From an uncultured bacterium (GTDB taxonomy: Bacteria > DRYD01): a stretch of 33,087 nt of DNA. The notes under the pieces are model-generated. The model did no database searches. It saw nothing but the letters and a program-made list of their open reading frames with translations, and was not told the DNA's origin. Of the stretch, positions 1-8,072 are shown in pieces. The translations under genes were made by a program, and so were the position numbers. Every line of letters starts with the position of its first letter. Position 1 is the first letter of the stretch. The stretch lies in NCBI GenBank assembly GCA_937139605.1, contig CAKZQG010000024.1, positions 1 to 33,087 on the forward strand, given 5' to 3'.

Positions 1-44
1 AAAAAAAAAAAAATGTTATATGTAGTTTAGATATGATCTTTAAT

Positions 45-121
45 ATTAATCATCACTTCATTAAGTTATTAATAAGATGAGTCAAAAAAAAAAAAAAAAA
101 AAAAAAAAATCCTCTTTTTTT
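45..121. repeat. Left copy of window-end repeat with A26 tract
   Basis: A 39-bp block (45-83) matches 32664-32702 at about 33 of 39 positions. In both copies it is followed by a long A run (26 A here at 84-109, 15 A on the right), then TCCTC and seven T. On the minus strand the right copy contains AAGGAGGTGATGATTAATG, a strong Shine-Dalgarno and ATG. In this left copy both are degraded (AATGAAGTGATG, ATA in place of ATG), so it looks like a decayed relative. The window also opens with 13 A. The stretch 1-44 shows nothing else I can name. Confidence 0.75.
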
Positions 122-171
122 ATTATTAAAAATTTTATTATTTTATTGATAAAAATCAATTTTTCTTAGGG

Positions 172-286
172 AGTTAAGTAACCCCAAAAATCCCCTTAAT
201 AATGTGGTTTCACCTCATACCCTGTTTAAAATTTAAATAACCTTAAAAACCCCCTAACAATGAAGCTTTGCTCCATAGCTCCTTTG
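172..286. repeat. Tandem pair of ~58-bp hairpin repeats
   Basis: Two imperfect copies lie 58 bp apart. Each contains a 17-nt hairpin: 202-218 (ATG T GGT TTC ACC T CAT) and 260-276 (ATG A AGC TTT GCT C CAT). Stem pairs differ between copies but stay paired (GGT/ACC versus AGC/GCT), with one central mismatch in each. Read on the minus strand, both share TATG, CATT, TTA, a GGGG run, TTTTT and GGTTA-TTAA in order. Outside them, 169-184 and 286-302 carry GGGAGTTAAGTAACCCC-like and GGGGGTTAAGTACCCCC inverted repeats. The G/C runs stand out from the AT-rich surroundings. The block lies just downstream of recG. It is REP-like in form; I do not recognise the family. Confidence 0.65.
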
Positions 287-354
287 GGGGTTAAGTACCC
301 CCCTAACTAACGCCCCAATACCTCCACAAAATTTATCACAACATAAGCTAATTA

Positions 355-3012
355 TCAAACACTAACCGAAATATCTATAAATTTTTCTTCTATTTCTTTT
401 AGTTTATCTTTTATAAAATCCAATTGATTCTCATTTATATATTTTCCTAAAATCTTTGCTAAAATATTAGAAAAAGTAATCAATTGAATATCTTTTAAAG
501 GATTTAATGCTTTAAATTCAGTAAATCCGTGTTGTTTATAACCTATTATTTCTCCAGGCCCCCTTAATTCCAAATCCTTTTGAGCAATAGTAAAACCATC
601 ATCATAATATTTCAATATCTTTAATCTTTCTAAAGCCTTAGAAAATTCAATAGAACTTAAATCTTTAGAAGTTACTAATAAACAATAAGGTTGATGAGAA
701 GCACGCTTAACTCTCCCCCTAAGCTGATGTAATTGAGATAACCCAAATCTCTCGGCATCCAATATAACTATAGTATTAGCATTAGGAACATCTATCCCAA
801 CTTCTATAACCGTCGTTGATATTAAAATATCATATATCCCATTTCTAAAATCATTCATTATAGCTTCTTTTTGCTTAGAAGACATCTTCCCATGTAAAAT
901 CCCTATTCGTATATCTCTACCATTTATTTTATATTTTTTAAATTCATTTTGTAATTCATTAAGAGTTTGTTCTACATTTTTTAGTTTAATTTTTTTTCCT
1001 TCTTTTTCTTCAATAGCAGGGCAAATAAAATAAACCTGAAAATTATGCTCTAATTGTTTTAAAACAAATTTATAAACTTTATTTATATTAGAGTAATTAA
1101 ATATTTCAGTAATAGCTTCTTTTCTACCTGGTGGTAGCTCATAAATAACAGAGATATCTAAGTCACTATAAACAGTAAGAGCTAAGGTTCTTGGGATTGG
1201 AGTAGCGCTCATAACAACCAAATGAGAATCTAAAGATTTTAAATATAATTGATATCTTTGATTTACTCCGAATTTATGCTGCTCATCTATAATAACTAAC
1301 CCTAAATTCCTAAATTTCAGATTTTCATTTATTAAAGCATGCGTACCTATTAATATATCTAAATCCCCACTAAAGGATTCTTCAAAAACTAATTTCCTTT
1401 GATTACCTTTAACCTTAGAAGTTAAAAGCTTAATATTTATATTAAAATCACTGAGAATTTTAGTAAAATTAATATAATGTTGATTAGCTAAGACTTCAGT
1501 AGGTGCCATTAAAACACTTTGATATCCATTTACTTTTAATAAATACGCTAAGATAATAGCGATAATAGTTTTTCCTGCACCAACATCCCCCTGAATCAAT
1601 CTCCTTATTTTCTTACCCTTTTCAAAATCTAATATAAAATCATTCAAAACTCTTAGTTGTGCATTAGTTAAATTAAATGGTAAAATTTTAATTATTTCTT
1701 TTAGTTTTTCTTTAGTTTTAGATAAATCTATTTTAATATTAGTTTTTTCTTCCTTTTTAGAAATACTATTTAATAATACTTGAGTATAAATGATTTCTTC
1801 TAAAGCTAATCTATTTCTCGCTTTCTCTAAATAATCAAAATCCTTAGGATAATGGATATTTAAAAAAGAGTTTCTTAAATCTAAAAAATCAATTTCTACT
1901 TTTAAAATATCTTTTAAGTAAATTATTAAATCAAATAGTGAATCATTTATATATTTATAATAATTTTTAAGTGTTTCATAAATAAGAGTTCTAAACTTAG
2001 ATTGCTTTATTTTATTATTTCCTAAAGGATAAACTGGGACAATTTTATCAAAATTTAAAGTCTTTATACTATCTTTTTCCCATTCTTCAGGTACAATTTC
2101 ATTACCTTTTATTATTCTCCCAAATACTTTTATAACATCTCCCTTCTTTATAGAATACTTTATAAATTCTTGATTAAAAAAAACTAAAGTATAATATTTT
2201 TTAGAATTTTCTTCTATTGCTTCATATTTTAAGATTTTTATATTTTTATTTGTGTTTATTTCTAAATGATTAGAAATTATTTTTAATTTAATATATATTT
2301 TATCTTGATAGATGCTGAAATTCCTTCTATCTGAATAAGCTCTTGGCAAAAACCATAATAAATCACTTATTGTCTCTATTTTATTTTTCTTTAAGTATTT
2401 ATATAAATTATCATTTCTTTTTAATAATATTTTTTCTTCTAATTTTTTATTATCACCAAAATTTTTTGATTCTATTAGTTTTTTAAATTCTATAAAATAA
2501 ATATTAATTAATTGGTCTATATCTATTAAATTTAAATCTGTTTTAAGATTTGTTTTATTATTATTATTATTATTTTCTTGTATATTAGAAATTTCTGGAC
2601 TAAAAGAATATTCTATTAAAAATGAATTATTTAAATTATTGATCAGTATATTATGAATATTACTAAGATTTTCTTTAAATTTTTTAATTGATTTTTCTCT
2701 ATTAGTTTTATTTAAATTAGGATAATCTATTAGAATTAATGATAAATTATTTATATCTTGTTTTAAGTTGCCTAATGAATTATTTAAAACTTCAGAGTTA
2801 TTTAAAACTTCGGATAATTTGTCTAATTGATTTTTAACAGCTAAATAGATTCCTCCAAAGAAAGATTTATTTGTATAATTAGAATTTTCTTCTTTGTTTA
2901 AGATTTCTAAGATTTTTTGAAATATTTGGTTTATATAATCTTTTGTTGAATTTGTGATTTGGGTATTTGTTTGGGCATTATTTATAAGTTTGTTGTTGTA
3001 GTTATTATCCAT
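355..3012 (-). CDS. recG: ATP-dependent DNA helicase RecG
   Basis: This superfamily 2 helicase remodels stalled replication forks and Holliday junctions in the cytoplasm. Visible motifs are Walker A GDVGAGKT (475-482), DEQH (575-578), SATPIPRTLALT, and the QLHQLRGRVKR segment near the C-terminus. The wedge/OB domain starts near residue 197, with LLWFLPRAYSDRR at 218-230. At 885 residues it is about 200 longer than usual. The extra N-terminal part (1-195) is helical, Asn-rich and low in complexity, with a six-Asn run and a duplicated SEVLNN unit from an 18-bp tandem repeat near 2779-2814. Thermotoga-type RecG proteins also have an N-terminal extension. The stop is TGA followed directly by TAA. 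It reads away from the tRNA-Val gene upstream. Identity is secure; the role of the extension is unknown. Confidence 0.96.
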   Translation of the reverse strand: MDNNYNNKLINNAQTNTQITNSTKDYINQIFQKILEILNKEENSNYTNKSFFGGIYLAVKNQLDKLSEVLNNSEVLNNSLGNLKQDINNLSLILIDYPNLNKTNREKSIKKFKENLSNIHNILINNLNNSFLIEYSFSPEISNIQENNNNNNKTNLKTDLNLIDIDQLINIYFIEFKKLIESKNFGDNKKLEEKILLKRNDNLYKYLKKNKIETISDLLWFLPRAYSDRRNFSIYQDKIYIKLKIISNHLEINTNKNIKILKYEAIEENSKKYYTLVFFNQEFIKYSIKKGDVIKVFGRIIKGNEIVPEEWEKDSIKTLNFDKIVPVYPLGNNKIKQSKFRTLIYETLKNYYKYINDSLFDLIIYLKDILKVEIDFLDLRNSFLNIHYPKDFDYLEKARNRLALEEIIYTQVLLNSISKKEEKTNIKIDLSKTKEKLKEIIKILPFNLTNAQLRVLNDFILDFEKGKKIRRLIQGDVGAGKTIIAIILAYLLKVNGYQSVLMAPTEVLANQHYINFTKILSDFNINIKLLTSKVKGNQRKLVFEESFSGDLDILIGTHALINENLKFRNLGLVIIDEQHKFGVNQRYQLYLKSLDSHLVVMSATPIPRTLALTVYSDLDISVIYELPPGRKEAITEIFNYSNINKVYKFVLKQLEHNFQVYFICPAIEEKEGKKIKLKNVEQTLNELQNEFKKYKINGRDIRIGILHGKMSSKQKEAIMNDFRNGIYDILISTTVIEVGIDVPNANTIVILDAERFGLSQLHQLRGRVKRASHQPYCLLVTSKDLSSIEFSKALERLKILKYYDDGFTIAQKDLELRGPGEIIGYKQHGFTEFKALNPLKDIQLITFSNILAKILGKYINENQLDFIKDKLKEIEEKFIDISVSV

Positions 3013-3037
3013 TTATTATAATAATATAATAAATAAT

Positions 3038-3110
3038 TGGGCGAGATAGGAATTGAACCTATGACCTCCTGCGTGTGAAACAGGCGCTCTAACCACTGAG
3101 CTACTCGCCC
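3038..3110 (-). tRNA. tRNA-Val (anticodon CAC)
   Basis: A full cloverleaf can be drawn on the minus strand. The acceptor stem is GGGCGAG/CTCGCCC with discriminator A. The D arm contains GCTCAGTGGTTAGAGC. The anticodon stem CCTGT/GCAGG holds the loop TTCACAC, giving anticodon CAC (reads GUG). The T arm contains GGTTCAATTCC. CCA is not encoded. One copy of the 38-bp direct repeat that boxes the restriction-modification cassette starts only 4 bp upstream of its 5' end. Confidence 0.95.
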
Positions 3111-3114
3111 CTTT

Positions 3115-3152
3115 ATATTTATTTTCTTAATATCTATTAAACTACCCTTTTA
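3115..3152. repeat. Left 38-bp direct repeat boxing the R-M cassette
   Basis: This stretch matches 5075-5112 at 36 of 38 positions; the mismatches are at 3136 (A/G) and 3144 (A/T). The copies are exactly 1960 bp apart and enclose only the nuclease and methyltransferase genes. The left copy lies just upstream of tRNA-Val, so it may include that gene's promoter. Confidence 0.85.
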
Positions 3153-3206
3153 ATAATATTCGAATTATAAAAAATACTTTTAATATTATCAAAAAATATT
3201 TCTAAA

Positions 3207-4101
3207 TCAAAAAATATTTCTAATTAAGTCTAACATCTTATAATTCAAAACGTAATGAATGTGTTTCATAGAGTTTAGAATTATATTTTCAGCATTAATC
3301 CAAGCGGGCCCATCAGTAACCCATATAAAATTAATCCCTCTTTCATCAGCAATTTGAGTCATATATATATAACTTTCTGATATGGCATTAATTTTACTTC
3401 CTAAAACATTATAAAAACTACATTCAATAACCGCTACTGGATTGGAATTTTTATAAATAACAAAATCATGAACTTTAGCTTTCCTTTTATTTTTATTCCT
3501 TTTATTTAGATAAGAATATAAGGAAAATTTATAATCATTTTCTATTATAGTATAAATATTAGTTGAGATAATTTTTATTATTTTTTGATAACACATTTTT
3601 TGAAATATTTTTCCACTTCTATTTTTTCTAGCGTTTGAATCCAAGCCAACTTCTACCCCTAATATGTAATCGTATATATCATCTACTTCTTGAAATAAAT
3701 CAAGAATTCCCGTCTTTCTACAAAATTTTAAAATTTTTTCTACTTTAGTTATATCAATATTTAGTTTATTAAATTCAAAATCTAAAATATCTTGTAACTC
3801 TAAATCAAAAACACAAATTTTTTTATTGTTAATTCTTTCTGCTATAATAATAGGAATTACTTCTATTACTTCAGGATATTTCAATAAAAGTTCTTTAAAA
3901 TAATTTTCTCTCTCCTTTTGATGAACCTTAGATAAAGAATTTAATAAAGAAATCTCTTTAATATATTTATTTATATTTTTTTTTTATCTTTTTCCAATTA
4001 ACAAAATAATCATATGTTTTATTTGAAATTAAAAGAGTATCAAAAAAATATTTTTTAAAATTATCGAAGTTGTCAAATCCTAAATTTTTAAATTTAACCA
4101 T
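3207..4101 (-). CDS. DpnII-like type II restriction endonuclease, frameshifted at an A10 run
   Basis: The long downstream frame (3207 to about 3983) contains GLDSNARKNRSG, HDFVIY, PVAVIECSFYN and FIWVTDGPAWIN, which match the DpnII-type restriction endonuclease family. The N-terminal part is in another frame. It starts at the ATG at 4099-4101, 12 bases after the methyltransferase stop, and reads MVKFKNLGFDNF, continuing through TYDYFVNWKKIK. At 3976-3985 (ten A on the minus strand) this frame runs into a stop. With nine A it would join NINKYIKEISLLNSLS and give about 297 residues, close to DpnII size. A TTG at 3884 would give only a truncated protein. The frame ends in TGA, with a second TGA-TAA pair six codons on, inside a 17-bp tandem repeat at 3191-3223. 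The break could be a decayed nuclease, a slippage-prone switch, or a read error. Confidence 0.8.
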
Positions 4102-4113
4102 TATATAAAAAAT

Positions 4114-5034
4114 TTACCACCATTTTATGCTAAATTTATATTTTTTTAATTCATTATTGTTTAAAGGTTTTGTAAAGATAAATAAATGTTCATGAGCAAT
4201 AAGGTAAAAATCATTTTCCTTTTTATTCCACTTTTCCCGAGTGGTTTTCATATTCCATTGAACTTTAATAATATCTTCTTTTAAGATAAAACCAGCTTCT
4301 AAAAAAATCTGCATAACCATAAAGGAAAGTGGGACATAATGTTTATGCTTTCTAGTATCCCCAATCAATATAGCACAATTTTTACCTGCTTTTAAAACTC
4401 TAAAAGATTCTGCCGCTACTTTCCTCATTTCACTTAAATATTCAGATAGTGATAACTGAGATAAATCATCACTTTGCTTTCTAGTTTTAGTATAAGAAAC
4501 TATATTAGCATAAGGAGGATGGGTAGCTATAAGGTCTATACTTTCATCTTTTATTTCATTTAAATTCCTAGCATCACCTACATACGTCTTTATATCCACT
4601 TTTTCATTTTTTAAAGAAAATATATCATTAGCAAAGTTTAACCTATCTAGAGTTATCATTATAGCATCCAAATTAATATCTACTCCTATAGCATTTCTAT
4701 TTAACAATTTAGCTTCTATAAGAGTAGTCCCGCTACCTACCATTTGATCTAATACATAATCTCCTTCCTTAGTATATTTTAAAATAAGATTTCGTGGAAT
4801 ATAAGGAGACCAATTCCCTCTGTAGTTACCTTTGTGAGTAGCCCAATCACCTCTATTAGGGAAACTCCAAACTGTTGTTCTTTCATTGATATATTTATCA
4901 GGACCATATGATTTTATATTCCAAACCCCGTTTAACTTTATCTCAACATCCTCTATGATAACAAATTGATTCTTCTTAATAAAATTCTTATAATCTTCAT
5001 ATGTTATTTCTTGCATTTTTCTATATATTCCCAT
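4114..5034 (-). CDS. DNA methyltransferase of the R-M pair (N6-adenine/N4-cytosine type)
   Basis: This SAM-dependent methyltransferase should modify a DNA base and protect host sites from the neighbouring nuclease. SAM-binding motif I is DQMVGSGTT (96-104), with the acidic GVDIN at 117-121. The catalytic motif IV is THPPYANIVSYT (171-182); Pro-Pro-Tyr is typical of exocyclic-amino methylation. The motif order I then IV, with a long N-terminal part containing GNYRGNWSPYIPR (69-81), fits a beta-type arrangement. The length of 306 residues looks complete. The frame opens at MGIYRKM; the first ATG has no clear ribosome site and the second Met, six codons later, is possible. The gene leads a two-gene operon with the restriction enzyme 12 bases downstream. 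The target sequence cannot be read from the protein. Confidence 0.88.
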   Translation of the reverse strand: MGIYRKMQEITYEDYKNFIKKNQFVIIEDVEIKLNGVWNIKSYGPDKYINERTTVWSFPNRGDWATHKGNYRGNWSPYIPRNLILKYTKEGDYVLDQMVGSGTTLIEAKLLNRNAIGVDINLDAIMITLDRLNFANDIFSLKNEKVDIKTYVGDARNLNEIKDESIDLIATHPPYANIVSYTKTRKQSDDLSQLSLSEYLSEMRKVAAESFRVLKAGKNCAILIGDTRKHKHYVPLSFMVMQIFLEAGFILKEDIIKVQWNMKTTREKWNKKENDFYLIAHEHLFIFTKPLNNNELKKYKFSIKWW

Positions 5035-5074
5035 ATTTTTACTAAAATTTTACTACATTTATTACTTATTTCTA

Positions 5075-5112
5075 ATATTTATTTTCTTAATATCTGTTAA
5101 ACTTCCCTTTTA
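5075..5112. repeat. Right 38-bp direct repeat boxing the R-M cassette
   Basis: This is the partner of 3115-3152 (36/38 identical). It lies about 40 bp upstream of the methyltransferase start and so sits where that operon's promoter would be, just as the left copy sits upstream of tRNA-Val. Confidence 0.85.
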
Positions 5113-5163
5113 TTTTTTATATTTATAAAAATAATAAAATTAAAAGGAAATGTTAATAAATAG

Positions 5164-5169
5164 TATAAT
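5164..5169 (+). promoter_or_regulatory. Possible -10 box for rimO-trpS
   Basis: TATAAT lies 55 bp upstream of the rimO start. I see no convincing -35 at the normal distance, and such hexamers arise by chance in this AT-rich DNA. A GGGAGAGAG stretch (about 5180-5187) follows but is too far from the ATG at 5224 for a normal ribosome site. Confidence 0.35.
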
Positions 5170-5223
5170 AGAATAAAAGGGAGAGAGCAATTAAAATAAA
5201 AAATTAAAATATAAATAAAACAT

Positions 5224-6564
5224 ATGGCAAAATTCACAGTAATAACATTAGGATGCTCTAAAAATACCGTAGATAGTGAAATAATATTAGCTTCATTAAT
5301 TGATAGAAACCATACATATACCAATAACCTTCAAGAATCTGATATAGTTATAATAAATACCTGCGGCTTTATTAAACCAGCTATTAATCAATCTATGCAA
5401 ACTGTGCAAAACGTTATAAATACTATTAAAGAAAATAATTTAAAAACTAAAGTAATTGTAACAGGATGTTTAGTAACACGTCAAAAAGAAAAATTAACCC
5501 AAATATTTAAAGAAGTTAATGGATTTTATGATACAGCTACATTTAATAACATCCCTTATGATATAAATGATATTATACAAGGAAAAAAAATAATAAAATT
5601 AAGCGAATATACAAAATCTATTGATTATTCCTATAAATTATCGAAATTTATAACCACTGGATATTACTCATATGTAAAAATAGCAGAGGGATGTAATCAT
5701 ACCTGCTCGTTTTGCTACATCCCTAAAATTAGAGGTAAATACAAATCTAGATCAATAGAAGATATATATATGGAAGTAAAAAAATTAGTAAATTTAGGAA
5801 TAAAAGAAATAATCTTAGTATCCCAAGATACTTCCTTTTATGGGTACGATTTGTATAAAAAATTAGCTTTAAGTGAATTATTAGAAAAATTAGCAACTAT
5901 TGAAGGAGACTTTTGGATAAGAATGCTTTATCTTTATCCTACTACTCTAAACACTGAAGCTATTAAAACCATTGCAAACTATAATAAAATTGTAAAATAT
6001 ATCGATATCCCTCTTCAACATGCCAGCTTAAAAGTATTAAGAGCTATGAGAAGACCCGGACATAAAGAGTTCTATTTAAAACTATTAGATAAAATTAGAT
6101 CTACAATAAACAATGTAATAATAAGATCAACATTTATAGTAGGACATCCATACGAAGAAGAAGAAGATTTTAAAGAATTAATTGATTTCTTATTAAAAGC
6201 TAAAATAGAACGTGCAGGATTCTTTAAATATTACAGAGAAAAAGGAACTTTATCTTATACACTACCCCAAATTAGCTATAAAATAAAACAAAAACGATAT
6301 AACGAAATAATGAATATCCAAGATGATATCTTAAAAGAATGGTCAAATAACCAAATTAACAAAACTTTTAAAGTATTAATAGAATCAAAAGAAGATGGGT
6401 ATTTTATAGGGAGAGCATATTTTGACGCTCCTGAAGTAGATTCCTATATTAAAATAAAATCTAATAAATCTACTAAAAAAATTAAATTAGGTAATTTTTA
6501 TTACGTAAAAATAACAAACTATAACCATAATACCTATGAATTTGAGGGAATATTAAACGAATAA
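5224..6564 (+). CDS. rimO: Ribosomal protein S12 methylthiotransferase RimO
   Basis: RimO is a radical-SAM enzyme that adds a methylthio group to an Asp of ribosomal protein S12. The N-terminal UPF0004 domain has cluster cysteines C11 (LGCSKNTVDSE, diagnostic for RimO over MiaB), C47 (NTCGF) and C82 (TGC). The radical-SAM cluster motif is CNHTCSFC (C157, C161, C164). A TRAM-like C-terminal segment starts near residue 380 (FKVLIESKEDGYFIGRA). The length of 446 residues is normal. The ATG at 5224 gives the family's usual N-terminus although no ribosome site is close. trpS follows 40 bp downstream on the same strand, so the two are probably co-transcribed. Confidence 0.96.
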   Translation: MAKFTVITLGCSKNTVDSEIILASLIDRNHTYTNNLQESDIVIINTCGFIKPAINQSMQTVQNVINTIKENNLKTKVIVTGCLVTRQKEKLTQIFKEVNGFYDTATFNNIPYDINDIIQGKKIIKLSEYTKSIDYSYKLSKFITTGYYSYVKIAEGCNHTCSFCYIPKIRGKYKSRSIEDIYMEVKKLVNLGIKEIILVSQDTSFYGYDLYKKLALSELLEKLATIEGDFWIRMLYLYPTTLNTEAIKTIANYNKIVKYIDIPLQHASLKVLRAMRRPGHKEFYLKLLDKIRSTINNVIIRSTFIVGHPYEEEEDFKELIDFLLKAKIERAGFFKYYREKGTLSYTLPQISYKIKQKRYNEIMNIQDDILKEWSNNQINKTFKVLIESKEDGYFIGRAYFDAPEVDSYIKIKSNKSTKKIKLGNFYYVKITNYNHNTYEFEGILNE

Positions 6565-6604
6565 TTAATTTAAATAATAAAGTATTTAATAAGGGAGTGG
6601 ATTT

Positions 6605-7597
6605 ATGGAAGTATTAGTAAGTGGAATGAGACCTACAGGAAAATTACATATAGGCCATATTTTTGGCGCTCTTAAAAACTGGAAAGAATATCAAGATAAA
6701 TATAAAAGCTACTTTATTATAGTAGATTGGCATGCATTAACTACCAATTACCAAAAAACCCAAGAATTACAAGAATATATCAAAGAAGTTATGATAGATT
6801 ATTTAGCCTTTGGAATAGATCCTAATAAAGCTGTAATATATTTACAATCAATGGTAAAAGATGTAGCTGTTTTACATTTAATACTGTCAATGATAGTTCC
6901 ATTAAGTTGGCTTGAAAGAGTCCCTTCTTTTAAAGATCAAATAAAAGAGTTAGGAAAAGATATAGCTACCTATGGATTTTTTGGGTACCCTGTATTAATG
7001 AGTGCAGATATCTTAGCTTTTAATGCCTCTATTGTACCAGTGGGAGAAGATCAACTCCCTCATTTAGAATTAACTAGAGAAATCGCAAGAAGATTTAATT
7101 ATTTATACGGTGATACTTTTATAGAACCTAAAGAATTATTAACAAATACTCCATATATCCCAGGTTTTGATGGAAGAAAAATGAGTAAAAGCTATAATAA
7201 CGCTATCTTTATTGATGATGATGAAAAAACTATTAAAGAAAAAGTAATGAAATACATAACAGATCCTAATAAAATATATAAGAATTCTCCTGGAAGGCCG
7301 GAAATATGTAATGTATTTTCACTACATAAAGCTTTTGAAAATCCTGAAACCAAAGAAATTGAAGAAAATTGTAAAAAAGGAACCTTAGGATGTGTAGAAT
7401 GTAAATTAAAACTATGTAATATAATAAATAATTTTATTTCCCCTATAAGATATAAAAGGAAACAAATAGAAAAAAATAAAGATGATGTTATAGATATATT
7501 AAAAGAAGGCTCAAAAAAAGCTTCAGAAATAGTAGCTAATACCTTAGATAAAGTTTATTATAAAGTTAATCTAAAAGGAAATTTAATTAAAAATTAA
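6605..7597 (+). CDS. trpS: Tryptophan--tRNA ligase
   Basis: This class I aminoacyl-tRNA synthetase charges tRNA-Trp. The HIGH motif is HIGH at 15-18 (GKLHIGHIFGA) and the KMSKS motif is KMSKS at 192-196 (GRKMSKSYNN). VGEDQLPHLELTREIARRF is the usual Rossmann segment. At 330 residues it is the typical bacterial length. A good ribosome site (GGGAGTGG) precedes the ATG by about six bases. It forms a probable pair with rimO. Confidence 0.97.
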   Translation: MEVLVSGMRPTGKLHIGHIFGALKNWKEYQDKYKSYFIIVDWHALTTNYQKTQELQEYIKEVMIDYLAFGIDPNKAVIYLQSMVKDVAVLHLILSMIVPLSWLERVPSFKDQIKELGKDIATYGFFGYPVLMSADILAFNASIVPVGEDQLPHLELTREIARRFNYLYGDTFIEPKELLTNTPYIPGFDGRKMSKSYNNAIFIDDDEKTIKEKVMKYITDPNKIYKNSPGRPEICNVFSLHKAFENPETKEIEENCKKGTLGCVECKLKLCNIINNFISPIRYKRKQIEKNKDDVIDILKEGSKKASEIVANTLDKVYYKVNLKGNLIKN

Positions 7598-7600
7598 AAA

Positions 7601-7624
7601 TTAATAATTAATAATTAATAATTA
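7601..7624. repeat. Heptamer microsatellite (TTAATAA)x3
   Basis: Three perfect copies of TTAATAA plus a partial fourth lie just after trpS and before the receiver gene. It is an AT-only simple repeat with no sign of a terminator. Confidence 0.7.
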
Positions 7625-7654
7625 AAAACTATTTAAAGAGGTGAGAATAAAATT

Positions 7655-8050
7655 ATGATACCTGATAAGAAAAAAATAAAAATCTTAGTATTAGATGATG
7701 AACCTAATATAACTAATTTAGTTAGTAATATATTAGAACTAGAAGGATATGAATCATTAAAAGCTAATAGTGTTAAAGAAGCTTTAGAAATCTTAGATAA
7801 AAATTGGAAAGAAATAAAAATAATGATCTGTGATTATAAGATGCCTGAAATGGATGGCTTAGAATTTGTTAAAAAAGTTAGACAAAACCCATTATATAAT
7901 AATATAGACATTCTAATGCTTACAGCTGTAGATACCTATGAAACTATTAAACAATCGACTCTATTAGGAGTTAAAGATTATATAATAAAACCTTTTGAAC
8001 CACAAGAAATTATAGAAGCTATTGAAAGAGTTTTAATCCAAAAAAATTAA
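7655..8050 (+). CDS. Single-domain response regulator (CheY-like receiver)
   Basis: A stand-alone receiver domain of 131 residues with no output domain. The acidic pocket is D14-D15 (LVLDDEP), the phosphoacceptor is D60 (ICDYKMPEMDG), and T90 and K112 (LMLT, IIKPFE) complete the active site. It therefore should accept phosphate. AGAGGTGAG lies about ten bases before the ATG. It leads a five-gene run with an exported helical protein, a PhoB-type regulator, a sensor kinase lacking its His, and an OstA-like protein. Its target and its kinase are not evident. Confidence 0.93.
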   Translation: MIPDKKKIKILVLDDEPNITNLVSNILELEGYESLKANSVKEALEILDKNWKEIKIMICDYKMPEMDGLEFVKKVRQNPLYNNIDILMLTAVDTYETIKQSTLLGVKDYIIKPFEPQEIIEAIERVLIQKN

Positions 8051-8072
8051 CTACTTTACAATAATAAATTTT

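Noticed and set aside
3191-3223. 17-bp tandem repeat read as a possible CRISPR-like unit
   Set aside because: Only two adjacent copies without spacers; a local duplication at the nuclease 3' end.
5097-5324. Minus-strand 75-codon frame overlapping the start of rimO
   Set aside because: It overlaps rimO and the right 38-bp repeat, has no ribosome site, and its hydrophobic composition comes from AT-rich DNA.
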